DNA from: Sphingomonas sp. H160509
GTDB taxonomy: Bacteria; Pseudomonadota; Alphaproteobacteria; Sphingomonadales; Sphingomonadaceae
Length of the DNA: 64,000 nucleotides
Assembly: GCF_024124765.2 (NCBI RefSeq)
Contig: NZ_JAMXSR020000002.1
Coordinates: 3,678,001 to 3,742,000, forward strand
Direction of reading: 5' to 3'
Shown: piece after piece, positions 1 to 8,575 of the stretch
Position numbering within the stretch: position 1 is the stretch's first letter
How the letters are laid out: each line of letters opens with the position of its first letter
Program-made: the position numbers and the translations under genes
The notes under the pieces: model-generated
What the model saw: only the letters and a program-made list of their open reading frames with translations
What the model was told of the DNA's origin: nothing
The model's database searches: none

Positions 1-1145
1 TGCTGACCGATACGCAGCTCGGGCTGCTGTCCGGACTCGTGTTCGCGATCTTCTATGCGACGCTGGGCATTCCGGTCGCACGGCTGGCGGACCGGACCAG
101 CCGTCGCAACATCATTGCCGCCAGCCTGACGATCTGGAGTGCGATGACCGCGCTGTGCGGGCTCGCGCAGAACTTCACGCAGCTGATGCTGTTCCGGATC
201 GGCGTCGGCATCGGCGAGGCGGGGTCGAGCCCGCCAAGCCATTCGATCATCGCCGATCTGTACCCGCCCGAGAAGCGCGCGAGCGCGATGGCCTTGTATT
301 CGCTCGGCGTGGTGCTTGGCGCGGGGTTCGGTACGCTGATCGGCGGCGTCGTCGCACACTCTTATGGTTGGCGGATTGCGATGATGACCGTCGGCCTGCC
401 GGGGATCGTGCTCGCGCTGCTGGTGCGCCTGTTCATGGTCGAGCCCCGCCGCGGACTGTCCGACGCTGCACGTGCGGTGGCGACGCCGATGCCGAGCGTC
501 GCCCAAGGGTTTGCGTCGATGTGGGCGAGTGCACCGGCGCGGCATCTGGTGGTCGGCGTGACGTTGACCTCGATGATCGGCTACGCGCTGACCGGCTGGG
601 GACCTAGCTATATCCAGCGATCGCTGGGCATCTCGATGCTCGACATCTCGCGCTATATCGCGCTGCCGGGGGCGTTGTTCGGCGCGATCTCCGCGCTGGC
701 CGGTGGCAAGATCGCCGACGTTCTGGCCAAGCGTCATGGCCTCCACGTCCAGGCCTGGGTCGTGCTGGCGATGAAGGGGCTGTCGCTGCCGTTCGCGCTG
801 GCGTTCTACCTGATCGATGCGCCGGCGATCGCGATCGGCAGCTATTTCGTGTCACTGATTTTCGCCAATTCGTATCTCGGGCCGAGCTTCGCGTTGATCC
901 AGCACCTTGCCCCGTTGCAGATCCGCGCGATGTGGGCGGCGATCACGCTGCTGGTGATCAACCTGGTCGGGCTGGGCCTGGGACCGACGCTGGTCGGGTG
1001 GTTGAGCGACCTGCTGAAGCCGGGGTTCGGGGAGGATTCACTACGCTATGCGCTGATCATCATTGTGTTGATGACGCCGTGGGCGCTGTTCCACTATTGG
1101 CGCGCGGGGGTGCTGCTCAAGCGTGACGAGGATGTCGAGAGGTGA
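1..1145 (+). CDS. MFS transporter, spinster-like (5' end outside window)
   Basis: Inner-membrane permease of the major facilitator superfamily, cut by the window edge. The frame is open from base 3 and the first visible residues are LTDTQLGLLSG, followed shortly by ARLADR, the loop between helices 2 and 3. Only a short N-terminal part, probably including helix 1, is missing. Hydrophobic helices with small charged loops follow to a hydrophilic tail ending KRDEDVER. This opening motif is typical of the spinster-like MFS proteins that are numerous in sphingomonads. The substrate cannot be read from sequence. The gene is intact to its TGA and ends 27 bases before the convergent STAS-like gene. 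Confidence 0.85.
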   Translation, partial: LTDTQLGLLSGLVFAIFYATLGIPVARLADRTSRRNIIAASLTIWSAMTALCGLAQNFTQLMLFRIGVGIGEAGSSPPSHSIIADLYPPEKRASAMALYSLGVVLGAGFGTLIGGVVAHSYGWRIAMMTVGLPGIVLALLVRLFMVEPRRGLSDAARAVATPMPSVAQGFASMWASAPARHLVVGVTLTSMIGYALTGWGPSYIQRSLGISMLDISRYIALPGALFGAISALAGGKIADVLAKRHGLHVQAWVVLAMKGLSLPFALAFYLIDAPAIAIGSYFVSLIFANSYLGPSFALIQHLAPLQIRAMWAAITLLVINLVGLGLGPTLVGWLSDLLKPGFGEDSLRYALIIIVLMTPWALFHYWRAGVLLKRDEDVER

Positions 1146-1172
1146 ATTGCCCGTCCGACATCCTGACCAGAA

Positions 1173-1647
1173 TCACGATCCAGAATCACGAAGGGCGGCC
1201 TTCGTAACTTTGGTTCCGACTGCGGTCAGTATGACGGAGCTTGGGGGGGCAGGTGATGTATGCGTCGAGCGTAGGTTGACCGACGAGTCCGCCAGCATCC
1301 ACGCCAGCGCCGTCTCGCGGTCGTCGAACACCGCCATATCGTCGCGCACCGAGGCGATCCGCTTCACCTGCAACCGCGCAAGCTTCCCCTCGGTATAGAG
1401 CGCCACCTTGCGGGACTTCAGGGGGCATCGTCACCGCGACTCGTTGCAGCATCGCGATCACTTCCTGCGGTTGGATGGCTGCCCGCGTAAAGTCGCACAA
1501 CAGCATGTGGCGCTTGCCGGTCGCCAACACGCGTCGCGCCTCGCGTTCGAGATCGCGCAGGAAGTTTTCGACATGCTCGAGCGTCCAGAACCCCGAGGCT
1601 TCGACCTCGATGATTCCCGACCCGAGATCCGTAGTGATATTATGCAT
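1173..1647 (-). CDS. STAS/SpoIIAA-like protein, frameshifted
   Basis: Small soluble protein of about 157 residues resembling the SpoIIAA-like STAS fold family. It starts MHNITTDLGSG, continues through FWTLEHVENFLRDLERE and LLCDFTRAAIQPQEVI, then a second half in another frame with VALYTEGKLARLQVKRI and FDDRETALAWML. The two halves join cleanly if one base is removed from the G5 run at 1421-1425, restoring MPLKSRKVALYTEG. The ATG at 1647 is preceded by GGAGG, which lies in a small hairpin. The role is unknown; such proteins are often single-domain regulators. The frameshift is probably a sequencing error because both halves keep the family pattern. Confidence 0.6.
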
Positions 1648-1650
1648 GCC

Positions 1651-1666
1651 GCCTCCGTTCGGAGGT
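1651..1666 (-). promoter_or_regulatory. Hairpin overlapping the Shine-Dalgarno of the STAS-like gene
   Basis: On the minus strand CCTCC-GAAC-GGAGG forms a perfect 5-6 bp stem, and its right arm is the ribosome binding site four bases before the ATG at 1647. If the stem forms in mRNA it would mask the binding site. Seen in sequence; a regulatory effect is inference. Confidence 0.3.
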
Positions 1667-1734
1667 CGCATCGGGTGCCACGGATTAACACGAGGTAAGA
1701 AAACCGTAACGGATGCGAACGCAACCGCAGGCGG

Positions 1735-2979
1735 TCAGGCCTTCGCGATCCGATCATCGAACAAGCCGTACATCAACGTCGAGGCATACATCGCGATCGC
1801 CCGCTCGCGCGGCATCGTCGAGGCCCATTTGCGCATGTCGAATGCAGCATTCTGAAGCGCCATCAACGCTTGAGCCGCGATCAGCGCATCGACCGCGCGG
1901 ATCGAGCCTTCGCCGATGCCGTCCATCATCATCCCCGCATAGCGACGCGCGATGCCGTTCGAGCGATCGACCATCGCGTTGCGCACGCCGACCGGCAGGC
2001 CGCTCAGCGCGGTGGTGCGAAGCAACGGCCCGCGCTCGGCGAACTGCACGTCGAGCAGCGTCGCAACCGTGCTCGACAGCTTGTGCCAATAGGTGCCGCC
2101 TTCCGCCTCGCCACGGCTCTGCGCATCGGCGATCGTGTCGAAGCTACGGCGGTAGCACGCGATGACGAGGTCGTCCTTCGCATCGAGATGGTGGTAGAAA
2201 CTGCCCTTGGTCACGTTCAGCTCGGACGCGATCTTCTGCACCGAGGCGCCGCGATAGCCGAGTTCGTTGATCAGGCGCGTCGCAGCGAGCAGGAACGCCT
2301 CGCGCCCCGGCTCCGCCTCGTCATGGCTGAGATCGAGCAGCTTCGGCGACCAGCGCGCGTCCTTGCCCGCGATGCCGTGCGCGAACACGTCCATCAGCCG
2401 TTCCTCGACACGCCCGTACTGATCTGGCTCGTACCGGGTCAGCCAGATCGGCAGCCAGAACGTGTTCTCGAGCAGCACGTGCGCACGCGCCCCATTAAGA
2501 TCGGTCTGCGCGCGCGACGAAGTCGGCCCCCACAACAGCCGCGTGCGACGGAATACCTCGCGCCAGCCCGCCATCAGCCGGCCGCGCATCGGCTCCTCGG
2601 TCGCGCGCAGATCGGAGAGGACCGCGAACGCCTTCTCCTCGCCGCGCTGGATCCGCCCGAGCCGGTCCATGTTGAGCGCGAGATAGCGCCGAACGCGGTC
2701 CTCCGGCGTTGCTTCTTCGGCCGCGACGTCGAGCATCGCGATCAGCGATTCGAGCGTGTTCTCGAACGCCGCCGCCGCGAGGTCTTCCTTGCGCTTGAAA
2801 TAATAGGTAACGCTGGTCGTGTTGAGCCCGACGCGCCGCGCCACGTCCGCGAACGTCATGCCCTTGGCACTCTGCTCGTTGATCGCTTCTGCCGCCGCGG
2901 CGAGGATCGCGTCACGCTTCGCACGGAAGCGCTTGGTCCCCTGTTCGCTATCGTCGCTGGCCTCTGCCGGAACCTTCAT
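1735..2979 (-). CDS. TetR-family regulator with two tandem TetR domains
   Basis: Cytoplasmic transcription regulator of 414 residues, about twice the usual TetR length. Two TetR-type helix-turn-helix domains are visible. The first is around residues 20-66 (MTFADVARRVGLNTTSVTYY, then FKRKEDL). The second is around 226-272 (ASVQKIASELNVTKGSFYHH, then LDAKDDL). Each is followed by a helical ligand-binding-like segment, so the protein looks like two fused TetR units. It is transcribed away from the acyl-CoA dehydrogenase gene with 156 bases between the starts. It probably represses that catabolic set and its own gene, with an acyl-CoA or related metabolite as a plausible effector (inference). Confidence 0.85.
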   Translation of the reverse strand: MKVPAEASDDSEQGTKRFRAKRDAILAAAAEAINEQSAKGMTFADVARRVGLNTTSVTYYFKRKEDLAAAAFENTLESLIAMLDVAAEEATPEDRVRRYLALNMDRLGRIQRGEEKAFAVLSDLRATEEPMRGRLMAGWREVFRRTRLLWGPTSSRAQTDLNGARAHVLLENTFWLPIWLTRYEPDQYGRVEERLMDVFAHGIAGKDARWSPKLLDLSHDEAEPGREAFLLAATRLINELGYRGASVQKIASELNVTKGSFYHHLDAKDDLVIACYRRSFDTIADAQSRGEAEGGTYWHKLSSTVATLLDVQFAERGPLLRTTALSGLPVGVRNAMVDRSNGIARRYAGMMMDGIGEGSIRAVDALIAAQALMALQNAAFDMRKWASTMPRERAIAMYASTLMYGLFDDRIAKA

Positions 2980-3063
2980 CGAAACACCCTATCAGCTTCG
3001 ATTTGAAGATACAGTGCTTTTTAGGCGCTTTCAGGGCGGACTTGAAAACATGCTTTCCGGAGT

Positions 3064-3092
3064 GCGTCACACGCTTTACCGAATGTGCGGTA
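3064..3092. promoter_or_regulatory. Candidate operator palindromes between tetR and acyl-CoA dehydrogenase
   Basis: Two short inverted repeats lie side by side in the divergent intergenic region: GCGT-CAC-ACGC at 3064-3074 and TACCG-AATGTG-CGGTA at 3077-3092. Their position, 44-72 bases before the acyl-CoA dehydrogenase start, suits an operator for the neighbouring two-headed TetR protein. Two half-operators for two DNA-binding domains is an attractive but untested idea. Confidence 0.35.
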
Positions 3093-3135
3093 TGGTCTAC
3101 CCCGCCTCAAAAGCGACGACGAACGGAGAGCCCGC

Positions 3136-4419
3136 ATGGATTTCACGCTGAGCGAACGAGAGACGCATTTCCGCGATCGGGTCCGGGATTTCATCGACCA
3201 GAATATTCGCCCGCGACAAGCCGATTACGACCAGCAGGCGCATGAAGGCGAGCGCTGGAAGGTCATCCCGGTGATCGAGGAGATGAAGGAGAAGGCCAAG
3301 GCTGCCGGGCTCTGGAATTTCTTCATGCCGCCGCATTCCGGCCAGACGCACGTCGACGATTCGTTCGAGTTCGAAGGTACGCAACTCACCAATCTCGAAT
3401 ATGCGTTATGCGCGGAAGAGATGGGCAAGGTCGGCTGGGCGAGCGAGTGCTTCAACTGTTCGGCGCCCGATACCGGCAACATGGAGGTGTTTCACCGCTA
3501 TGGCACGCGCGAGCAGAAGGAGGGGTATCTCGGCCCGCTGATGCGCGGCGAGATCCGCTCGGCGTTCCTGATGACCGAGCCCGCGGTGGCCTCGTCGGAC
3601 GCGACCAACATCGAGACGTCGATGGTGCGCGACGGCGATCACTACGTCATCAATGGCACCAAATGGTGGTCGAGCGGCGTGGGCGATCCGCGCTGCAAGA
3701 TCGCGATCGTGATGGGCAAGACGTCGTTCGAGGGATCGCGGCACCAGCAGCAGAGCCAGATCCTCGTGCCGATGGATACGCCCGGCGTGACGATCAAGCG
3801 GATGCTCTCCGTCTATGGCTATGACCACGCGCCGCACGGGCATGGTGAGGTCGTGCTGGAGAACGTCCGCGTGCCGGTCGAGAACGTGCTGCTCGGCGAG
3901 GGGCGCGGGTTCGAGATCGCGCAGGGGCGGCTTGGGCCGGGCCGCATCCATCACTGCATGCGCACCATCGGCGTTGCCGAGACTGCGATCGAGGCGATGG
4001 CGCGGCGGCTGCTCGACCGGGTCGCGTTCGGCAAGCGGATCGCCGACTTCTCGGTCTGGGAAGAGCGGATCGCGACCGCCCGGATCGACATCGAGATGAC
4101 TCGTTTGCTCTGCCTTAAGGCGGCGGACATGATGGACAAGGCGGGTAACAAATCCGCGCAGATCGAGATCTCGATGATCAAGGTCGCCGCGCCGAACATG
4201 GCGCTCAGGATCCTCGACGATGCGATCCAGGCGCATGGCGGCGGCGGCGTCTCCGGTGATTTCCGGTTGGCGCACGACTGGGCGGCGATGCGGACGCTGC
4301 GGTTCGCGGATGGCCCTGACGAGGTCCACAACCGATCGATCGCACGCAACGAGTTCGGGAAATACGGCGACTTCCGCAAGGGCGGCGTGTCCAGCGGGGA
4401 TGTCGGGGTGCGCCGGTAA
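3136..4419 (+). CDS. Acyl-CoA dehydrogenase (ACAD10/11-like)
   Basis: Flavin-dependent acyl-CoA dehydrogenase of 427 residues, probably cytoplasmic. The ATG at 3136 is chosen because GGAGAG precedes it and MDFTLSERE is a normal family start. The N-terminal helical domain, the middle beta domain ([31 protein letters not shown]) and the C-terminal helical domain ([31 protein letters not shown]) are all intact. The middle-domain motif and the HHCMR stretch resemble the dehydrogenase part of ACAD10/ACAD11. In those animal proteins the domain is fused to an APH-like kinase; here the kinase is a separate gene two positions downstream. The likely role is oxidation of, or phosphate elimination from, a branched or hydroxylated acyl-CoA. 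Confidence 0.88.
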   Translation: MDFTLSERETHFRDRVRDFIDQNIRPRQADYDQQAHEGERWKVIPVIEEMKEKAKAAGLWNFFMPPHSGQTHVDDSFEFEGTQLTNLEYALCAEEMGKVGWASECFNCSAPDTGNMEVFHRYGTREQKEGYLGPLMRGEIRSAFLMTEPAVASSDATNIETSMVRDGDHYVINGTKWWSSGVGDPRCKIAIVMGKTSFEGSRHQQQSQILVPMDTPGVTIKRMLSVYGYDHAPHGHGEVVLENVRVPVENVLLGEGRGFEIAQGRLGPGRIHHCMRTIGVAETAIEAMARRLLDRVAFGKRIADFSVWEERIATARIDIEMTRLLCLKAADMMDKAGNKSAQIEISMIKVAAPNMALRILDDAIQAHGGGGVSGDFRLAHDWAAMRTLRFADGPDEVHNRSIARNEFGKYGDFRKGGVSSGDVGVRR

Positions 4420-4439
4420 ACCCCGGTAGCATCTCACTC

Positions 4440-4558
4440 CCGTTCGTCCCGAGTAGGCATCGAGCTTGTCGAGATGACGTATCGAAGGACCTCTAGCCGC
4501 GAGGCGGTCCTTCGATACGGGTTCTCGACTTCGCTCGACCCCTACTCGGGACGAACGG
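4440..4558. repeat. Palindromic intergenic repeat, family R1
   Basis: Imperfect inverted repeat of about 119 bp. The left arm begins CCGTTCGTCCCGAGTAG and the right arm ends CTACTCGGGACGAACGG, with inner arms GTATCGAAGGACC and GGTCCTTCGATAC. The same arms recur near 9970, 26166, 26641 and 33568. It fills the gap between the dehydrogenase genes and would form a long hairpin in RNA. Confidence 0.85.
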
Positions 4559-4607
4559 CGATATTTGTAACGGTGTTTTTCACGGCAGTGTTTCCGGAGC
4601 TAAGTGC

Positions 4608-5690
4608 ATGAAAGCCGCAGTCCTTTTCGAAGCCAACACCCCGCTCAGCATCGAGGATGTCACCATCTCGAAGCCGACCGCGCACGAGGTGCTGATCCGC
4701 ACGGTCGCGGTCGGCGTGTGCCGGTCCGACCTGCATTTCGTCGACGGCGCCTATCCGCATGCGATGCCGACGATTCCGGGCCACGAAGCCTGCGGCGTGG
4801 TCGAGGCGGTCGGCGATGAAGTGCGCGGCGTGAAGGTCGGCGACCATGTCGTGACCTGCCTCTCGGCCTTCTGCGGTCAGTGCGAATTCTGCGTTACCGG
4901 CCGGATGTCGCTGTGCATCGATGCCAGCGTACGTCGTCCCAAGGCCGCCGCGCCGCGGCTCATGCTCGGCGACCGACCGATCGCGCAGATGCTAAACCTC
5001 AGCGCCTATGCCGAGATGATGCTGGTCCACGAACACGCGTGCGTCGCGATCGACCGCGACATGCCGATGGACCGTGCGGCGCTGCTCGGCTGCGCGATTA
5101 CCACCGGGGCAGGGGCGGTGTTCAACACCACGGATGTGACGCCGGGCGAGACGGTGTGCGTGGTCGGCTGTGGCGGCATCGGGTTGGCGGCAGTCAACGC
5201 GGCGAAGATCGCCGGTGCTGGGAAGATCATCGCGCTCGATCCGGTCCCCGAGAAGCGCGCGATGGCCGAGAAGCTCGGCGCCACGCACAGCATCGACGCG
5301 CTGTCCGACACCGCCGCGGACGAGGTCGTCGCGATCACCAAGGGCGGCGTGCATCACGCGATCGAGGCGGTCGGCCGCGCGCAATCGGCGGCGACCGCGG
5401 TCAAGGTCCTGCGTCGCGGGGGCACCGCGACGATCCTCGGGATGATGCCGCTTGGCGAGAAGGTCGGACTGTCGGCGATGGACCTGCTTTCGGGCAAACG
5501 GTTGCAGGGCGGGTTCATGGGCTCGAACCGGTTCCCGGTCGATATCCCGCGGCTGGTCGATTTCTACATGCGCGGGTTGCTCGATCTCGACACGATCATC
5601 GCCGACCGGATGCCGCTGGAGCGCATCAACGACGCGTTCGACGAACTCCGCCGCGGCGATACGACCCGTAGCGTGATCACCTTCTCGTGA
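4608..5690 (+). CDS. Zinc-dependent alcohol dehydrogenase (MDR family)
   Basis: Medium-chain alcohol dehydrogenase of 360 residues using NAD(P). Catalytic zinc ligands are visible at C38 (GVCRSDLH) and H59-E60 (PGHEACG). The structural zinc loop has cysteines at 89, 92, 95 and 103 (FCGQCEFC...LC). The nucleotide-binding fold carries VVGCGGIGLAAVNAA. The gene lies between the acyl-CoA dehydrogenase and the kinase, and its TGA overlaps the kinase GTG. It therefore probably acts in the same pathway, oxidising an alcohol intermediate to an aldehyde or ketone. The exact substrate cannot be inferred. Length and motifs are normal and there is no sign of damage. Confidence 0.9.
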   Translation: MKAAVLFEANTPLSIEDVTISKPTAHEVLIRTVAVGVCRSDLHFVDGAYPHAMPTIPGHEACGVVEAVGDEVRGVKVGDHVVTCLSAFCGQCEFCVTGRMSLCIDASVRRPKAAAPRLMLGDRPIAQMLNLSAYAEMMLVHEHACVAIDRDMPMDRAALLGCAITTGAGAVFNTTDVTPGETVCVVGCGGIGLAAVNAAKIAGAGKIIALDPVPEKRAMAEKLGATHSIDALSDTAADEVVAITKGGVHHAIEAVGRAQSAATAVKVLRRGGTATILGMMPLGEKVGLSAMDLLSGKRLQGGFMGSNRFPVDIPRLVDFYMRGLLDLDTIIADRMPLERINDAFDELRRGDTTRSVITFS

Positions 5691-6751
5691 GCGACTCATC
5701 CACCAGCATGGTCGGCACGATCGAAGTCGGCGACAAGGACCGTCTCAACCTCGACACGCTTGGCGCGTGGATGACTGCCAACGTCCCCGGCTATGCCGGT
5801 CCGCTGACCTACGCGAAGTTCGCTGGCGGCCAGTCGAACCCGACCTATCGGCTCGACACGCCGGAGCGCGCGTACGTGTTGCGCCGGAAACCGTTCGGCC
5901 CGATCCTGCCGAGCGCGCACGCCGTCGACCGCGAATACCGCGTGATTGCGGGCCTCCATCCGACCGGCTTCCCGGTGCCTCGGCCCTACGGCCTGTGCGA
6001 GGACGCGGCGATCATCGGTTCGGCGTTTTACGTCATGGAGATGGTCGAGGGCCGGACGATCTGGGACGGCGCGATGCCGGATGCGACGCCCGCCGAGCGT
6101 ACTGCGCATTACGAGGCGATGGTCGACACGCTCGCCGCGCTCCACAACACCGATTACGCGGCGGCGGGGCTCGGCGAGTACGGCAAGCCCGGCAATTATT
6201 TCGAGCGCCAGGTAGGCCGCTGGACCAAGCAATATCGTGCCGCCGAGACCGAGCATATGGACTCGGTCGAGCGCCTGATCGAATGGCTGCCGCGGACGCT
6301 GCCCGAGCAGACGCGCACCTCGATCGTCCACGGCGACTACCGGATCGACAACATGATCTTCGCGCCGTCCGAGCCCAAGGTCATCGCGGTGCTCGACTGG
6401 GAATTGTCGACGCTCGGCGATCCGCTGGCGGACTTCTCGTATCTGCTGATGAGTTGGGTGACTGAACCCGAAGGACGCTCGGGCGTACTCGGTATGACCG
6501 GTCCCGACACCGGGATCCCCACGATCGAACAGGTCGTCGAACGCTATTGCGCCGCCACCGGCCGCGACGGCGTCCCAGATCTGAACTGGTATTTCGCCTA
6601 CAACCTCTTCCGGCTGACCGGCATCGTCCAGGGCATCAAGAAGCGCATCATCGACGGCACCGCGTCGAGTGCGCAGGCGGAGAAGACCGTCGCGAAGATC
6701 CATGGGTTGACGGATGCGGCCTGGGGGTTTGCGGTGAAGGCTGGGGCCTGA
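5687..6751 (+). CDS. APH-type phosphotransferase (ACAD10/11 kinase-domain-like)
   Basis: Aminoglycoside-phosphotransferase-fold kinase of 354 residues. The nucleotide-binding lobe has GGQSNPTYRL and VLRRKPFGPILPSAH. The catalytic loop is HGDYRIDN at about 215-222 and the metal-binding aspartate is in LDWELSTLGDP at about 237. This subgroup is the stand-alone form of the kinase domain of ACAD10/ACAD11. It includes LvaA of Pseudomonas putida, a 4-hydroxyacyl-CoA kinase of levulinate catabolism. The GTG at 5687 overlaps the stop of the alcohol dehydrogenase; an ATG at 5708 is an alternative. Its company (ACAD, ADH, SDRs) suggests it phosphorylates a hydroxyacyl-CoA, not an antibiotic. Confidence 0.85.
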   Translation: MSDSSTSMVGTIEVGDKDRLNLDTLGAWMTANVPGYAGPLTYAKFAGGQSNPTYRLDTPERAYVLRRKPFGPILPSAHAVDREYRVIAGLHPTGFPVPRPYGLCEDAAIIGSAFYVMEMVEGRTIWDGAMPDATPAERTAHYEAMVDTLAALHNTDYAAAGLGEYGKPGNYFERQVGRWTKQYRAAETEHMDSVERLIEWLPRTLPEQTRTSIVHGDYRIDNMIFAPSEPKVIAVLDWELSTLGDPLADFSYLLMSWVTEPEGRSGVLGMTGPDTGIPTIEQVVERYCAATGRDGVPDLNWYFAYNLFRLTGIVQGIKKRIIDGTASSAQAEKTVAKIHGLTDAAWGFAVKAGA

Positions 6752-6756
6752 TTCAT

Positions 6757-6868
6757 CCCCCCTCCCGCAAGCGGGAGGGGGCTAGAGTGGGCTCGCGCTC
6801 GCCATAACCGATACCGTGTGTGGCTGGCCGGGGGCCCACCCCCGACCCCCCCGCATGCGGGAGGGGAG
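6757..6868. repeat. Palindromic intergenic repeat, family R2
   Basis: Inverted repeat with arms CCCTCCCGCAAGCGGGAGGG and CCCGCATGCGGGAGGGG, each itself a small hairpin, joined by a G/C-rich spacer. The same architecture occurs near 9198, 27986 (inside carA), 37778, 40821 and 63164, with a half copy near 26722. The right arm ends just before the SDR start, so it may supply or mask the ribosome binding site. Confidence 0.85.
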
Positions 6869-6876
6869 AAGCAAGA

Positions 6877-7642
6877 ATGTCGCAATTCGACCTGACCGGC
6901 ATGGTCGCCATCGTCACCGGCTCCTCGCGTGGGATCGGCTTGGCTTCCGCACGCGAACTGGCTGAGCACGGCGCGAAGATCGTGATCTCCAGCCGCAAGC
7001 AGGACGCATGCGACACCGTCGCGGCGGAGCTCAACGCCCGATACGGTGACGGCACCGCGATCGCGGTCGCCGCCAACATCTCCGACAAGGCTGGCCTCCA
7101 GCACCTCGTCGACCAGACCCGCGCCAAGTTCGGCCGCATCGACATCCTCGTCTGCAATGCCGCCTCGAACCCCTATTACGGCCCCCCAGGCCGGCATCGC
7201 CGACGACCAGTTCCGGAAGATCCTCGACAACAACATCGTCTCCAACCACTGGCTGATCCAGATGGTCGCGCCCGAGATGCTGGAGCGCCGCAGCGGCAGC
7301 ATCATCATCATATCCTCGATCGGCGGCCTGCGCGGCTCACCCGTGATTGGCGCCTATTGCATCAGCAAGGCCGCCGACATGCAGCTCGCGCGCAACCTCG
7401 CCGTCGAGTTCGGTCCGTCGAACGTCCGCGTGAACTGCATCGCCCCCGGCCTGATCAAGACCGACTTCGCCCGCGCCTTGTGGGAAGATCCGCAGCGGAT
7501 CGAGGCCGCGAACACCAGTGTGCCGCTCCGCCGGATCGGTGAGCCGGAAGAGATCGCCGGCGCGGTCGTCTTCCTGGCGTCGTCGGCGAGCAATTTCATA
7601 ACCGGCCAGACCATGGTCATCGACGGCGGCGTCACGATCTAA
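6877..7642 (+). CDS. SDR-family oxidoreductase, frameshifted
   Basis: Short-chain dehydrogenase/reductase of about 254 residues. The N-terminal half has the NAD(P) motif TGSSRGIGLASA and the NAAS-type strand (VCNAASNPYYG). The C-terminal half has the catalytic serine region IISSIGG and Y-x3-K as YCISK. It then has ARNLAVEFGPSNVRVNCIAPG and the terminal ITGQTMVIDGG. The halves are in different frames and join if one C is removed from the C6 run at 7182-7187, giving YGPQAGIADD. The start ATG at 6877 gives MSQFDLTG. The gene lies downstream of the kinase gene beyond one R2 repeat and 15 bases before a second SDR, so it is likely part of the same catabolic set. Confidence 0.85.
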
Positions 7643-7657
7643 CCGAAGGACCATGCG

Positions 7658-8456
7658 ATGCGCTTTACCGACAAATCGATCATCGTCACCGGCGCAGGCT
7701 CCGGCATCGGCCGTGCCGCCGCGCTCCTGTTCGCGAGCGAAGGGGGCAAGGTCATCGTCGCCGACAAGACCGAGGGCGCGGACGAAACCGCACACCTGAT
7801 CACGCAGGCCGGCGGCACGGCAAAGGCGATCCGCATCGACGCCGGGCTCGAAGAGGACGTGATCCGCACGATCGCGCTCGCCTGCGACAGCTTCGGCGGG
7901 CTCGACGTGATGTTCGCCAATGCGGGGATCTCGGGCGGCATGGCGAACCTGTTCGACACCGACGTCGCGCTCATCACCGAGGTGTTGCGCGTCAACCTGA
8001 TCGGTCCGTTCCTCGCGATCAAGCACGCTGCGCCGCGGATCGCCGAGCGAGGGAAGGGCGCGATCGTCCTCACGGCCAGCGTCGCCGGCATCCGTTCCGG
8101 CGCCGGCTCGCCCGCATATTCGGCGTCGAAAGCCGGCGTCATCAACCTCGCTGCCGTCTCTGCGCAACAACTCACCGGCTCGAACGTCCGCGTTAACGCG
8201 ATCTGCCCTGGCCTCACCGAGACCGGCATGACGAAGCCCGTGTTCGACTACGCACGCGAGGCGAACAAGATGGAGCGCGTCGGCCGCCTCAACCCGCTCC
8301 ACCGCGGCGCGCAGCCCGAGGAGCTCGCCAAGGTCGCGCTGTTCCTGGCCTCGGACGACGCCAGCTACGTCAACGGCCAGGCGATCGCGGTCGACGGGGG
8401 GCCTCTCGTCCAGCCATCCCGTGACCCGGCAGGAATACGGCAAGACCGCCGCCTGA
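7658..8456 (+). CDS. SDR-family oxidoreductase, frameshifted near the C-terminus
   Basis: Second short-chain dehydrogenase, about 265 residues. The cofactor motif is TGAGSGIGRAAA, then FANAGISGG, the catalytic serine region LTASVAG, and Y-x3-K as YSASK. The end region contains YVNGQAIAVDGG. Near the C-terminus a G6 run at 8396-8401 carries one extra base. As given, the frame misses its stop and runs on into the downstream superoxide dismutase gene in frame. Removing one G gives the normal ending GGLSSSHPVTRQEYGKTAA and a stop at 8454-8456. GAAGGA precedes the ATG at 7658. The apparent SDR-SOD fusion is therefore an artefact. Confidence 0.85.
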
Positions 8457-8575
8457 CCGATGATGCTGTCGGGTCGCGGCGTTTCAGCCGCTGGATACGC
8501 TTGCGCAACGACTTTTGCGGGACCATTTGCGACGTGCGGACGTTGAGCGTCCGACCCCATAAAGGAGAACCCCCC

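Noticed and set aside
5687-6751. Aminoglycoside resistance kinase
   Set aside because: The sequence and the acyl-CoA dehydrogenase neighbourhood match the metabolic ACAD10/11-like kinase group, not resistance enzymes.
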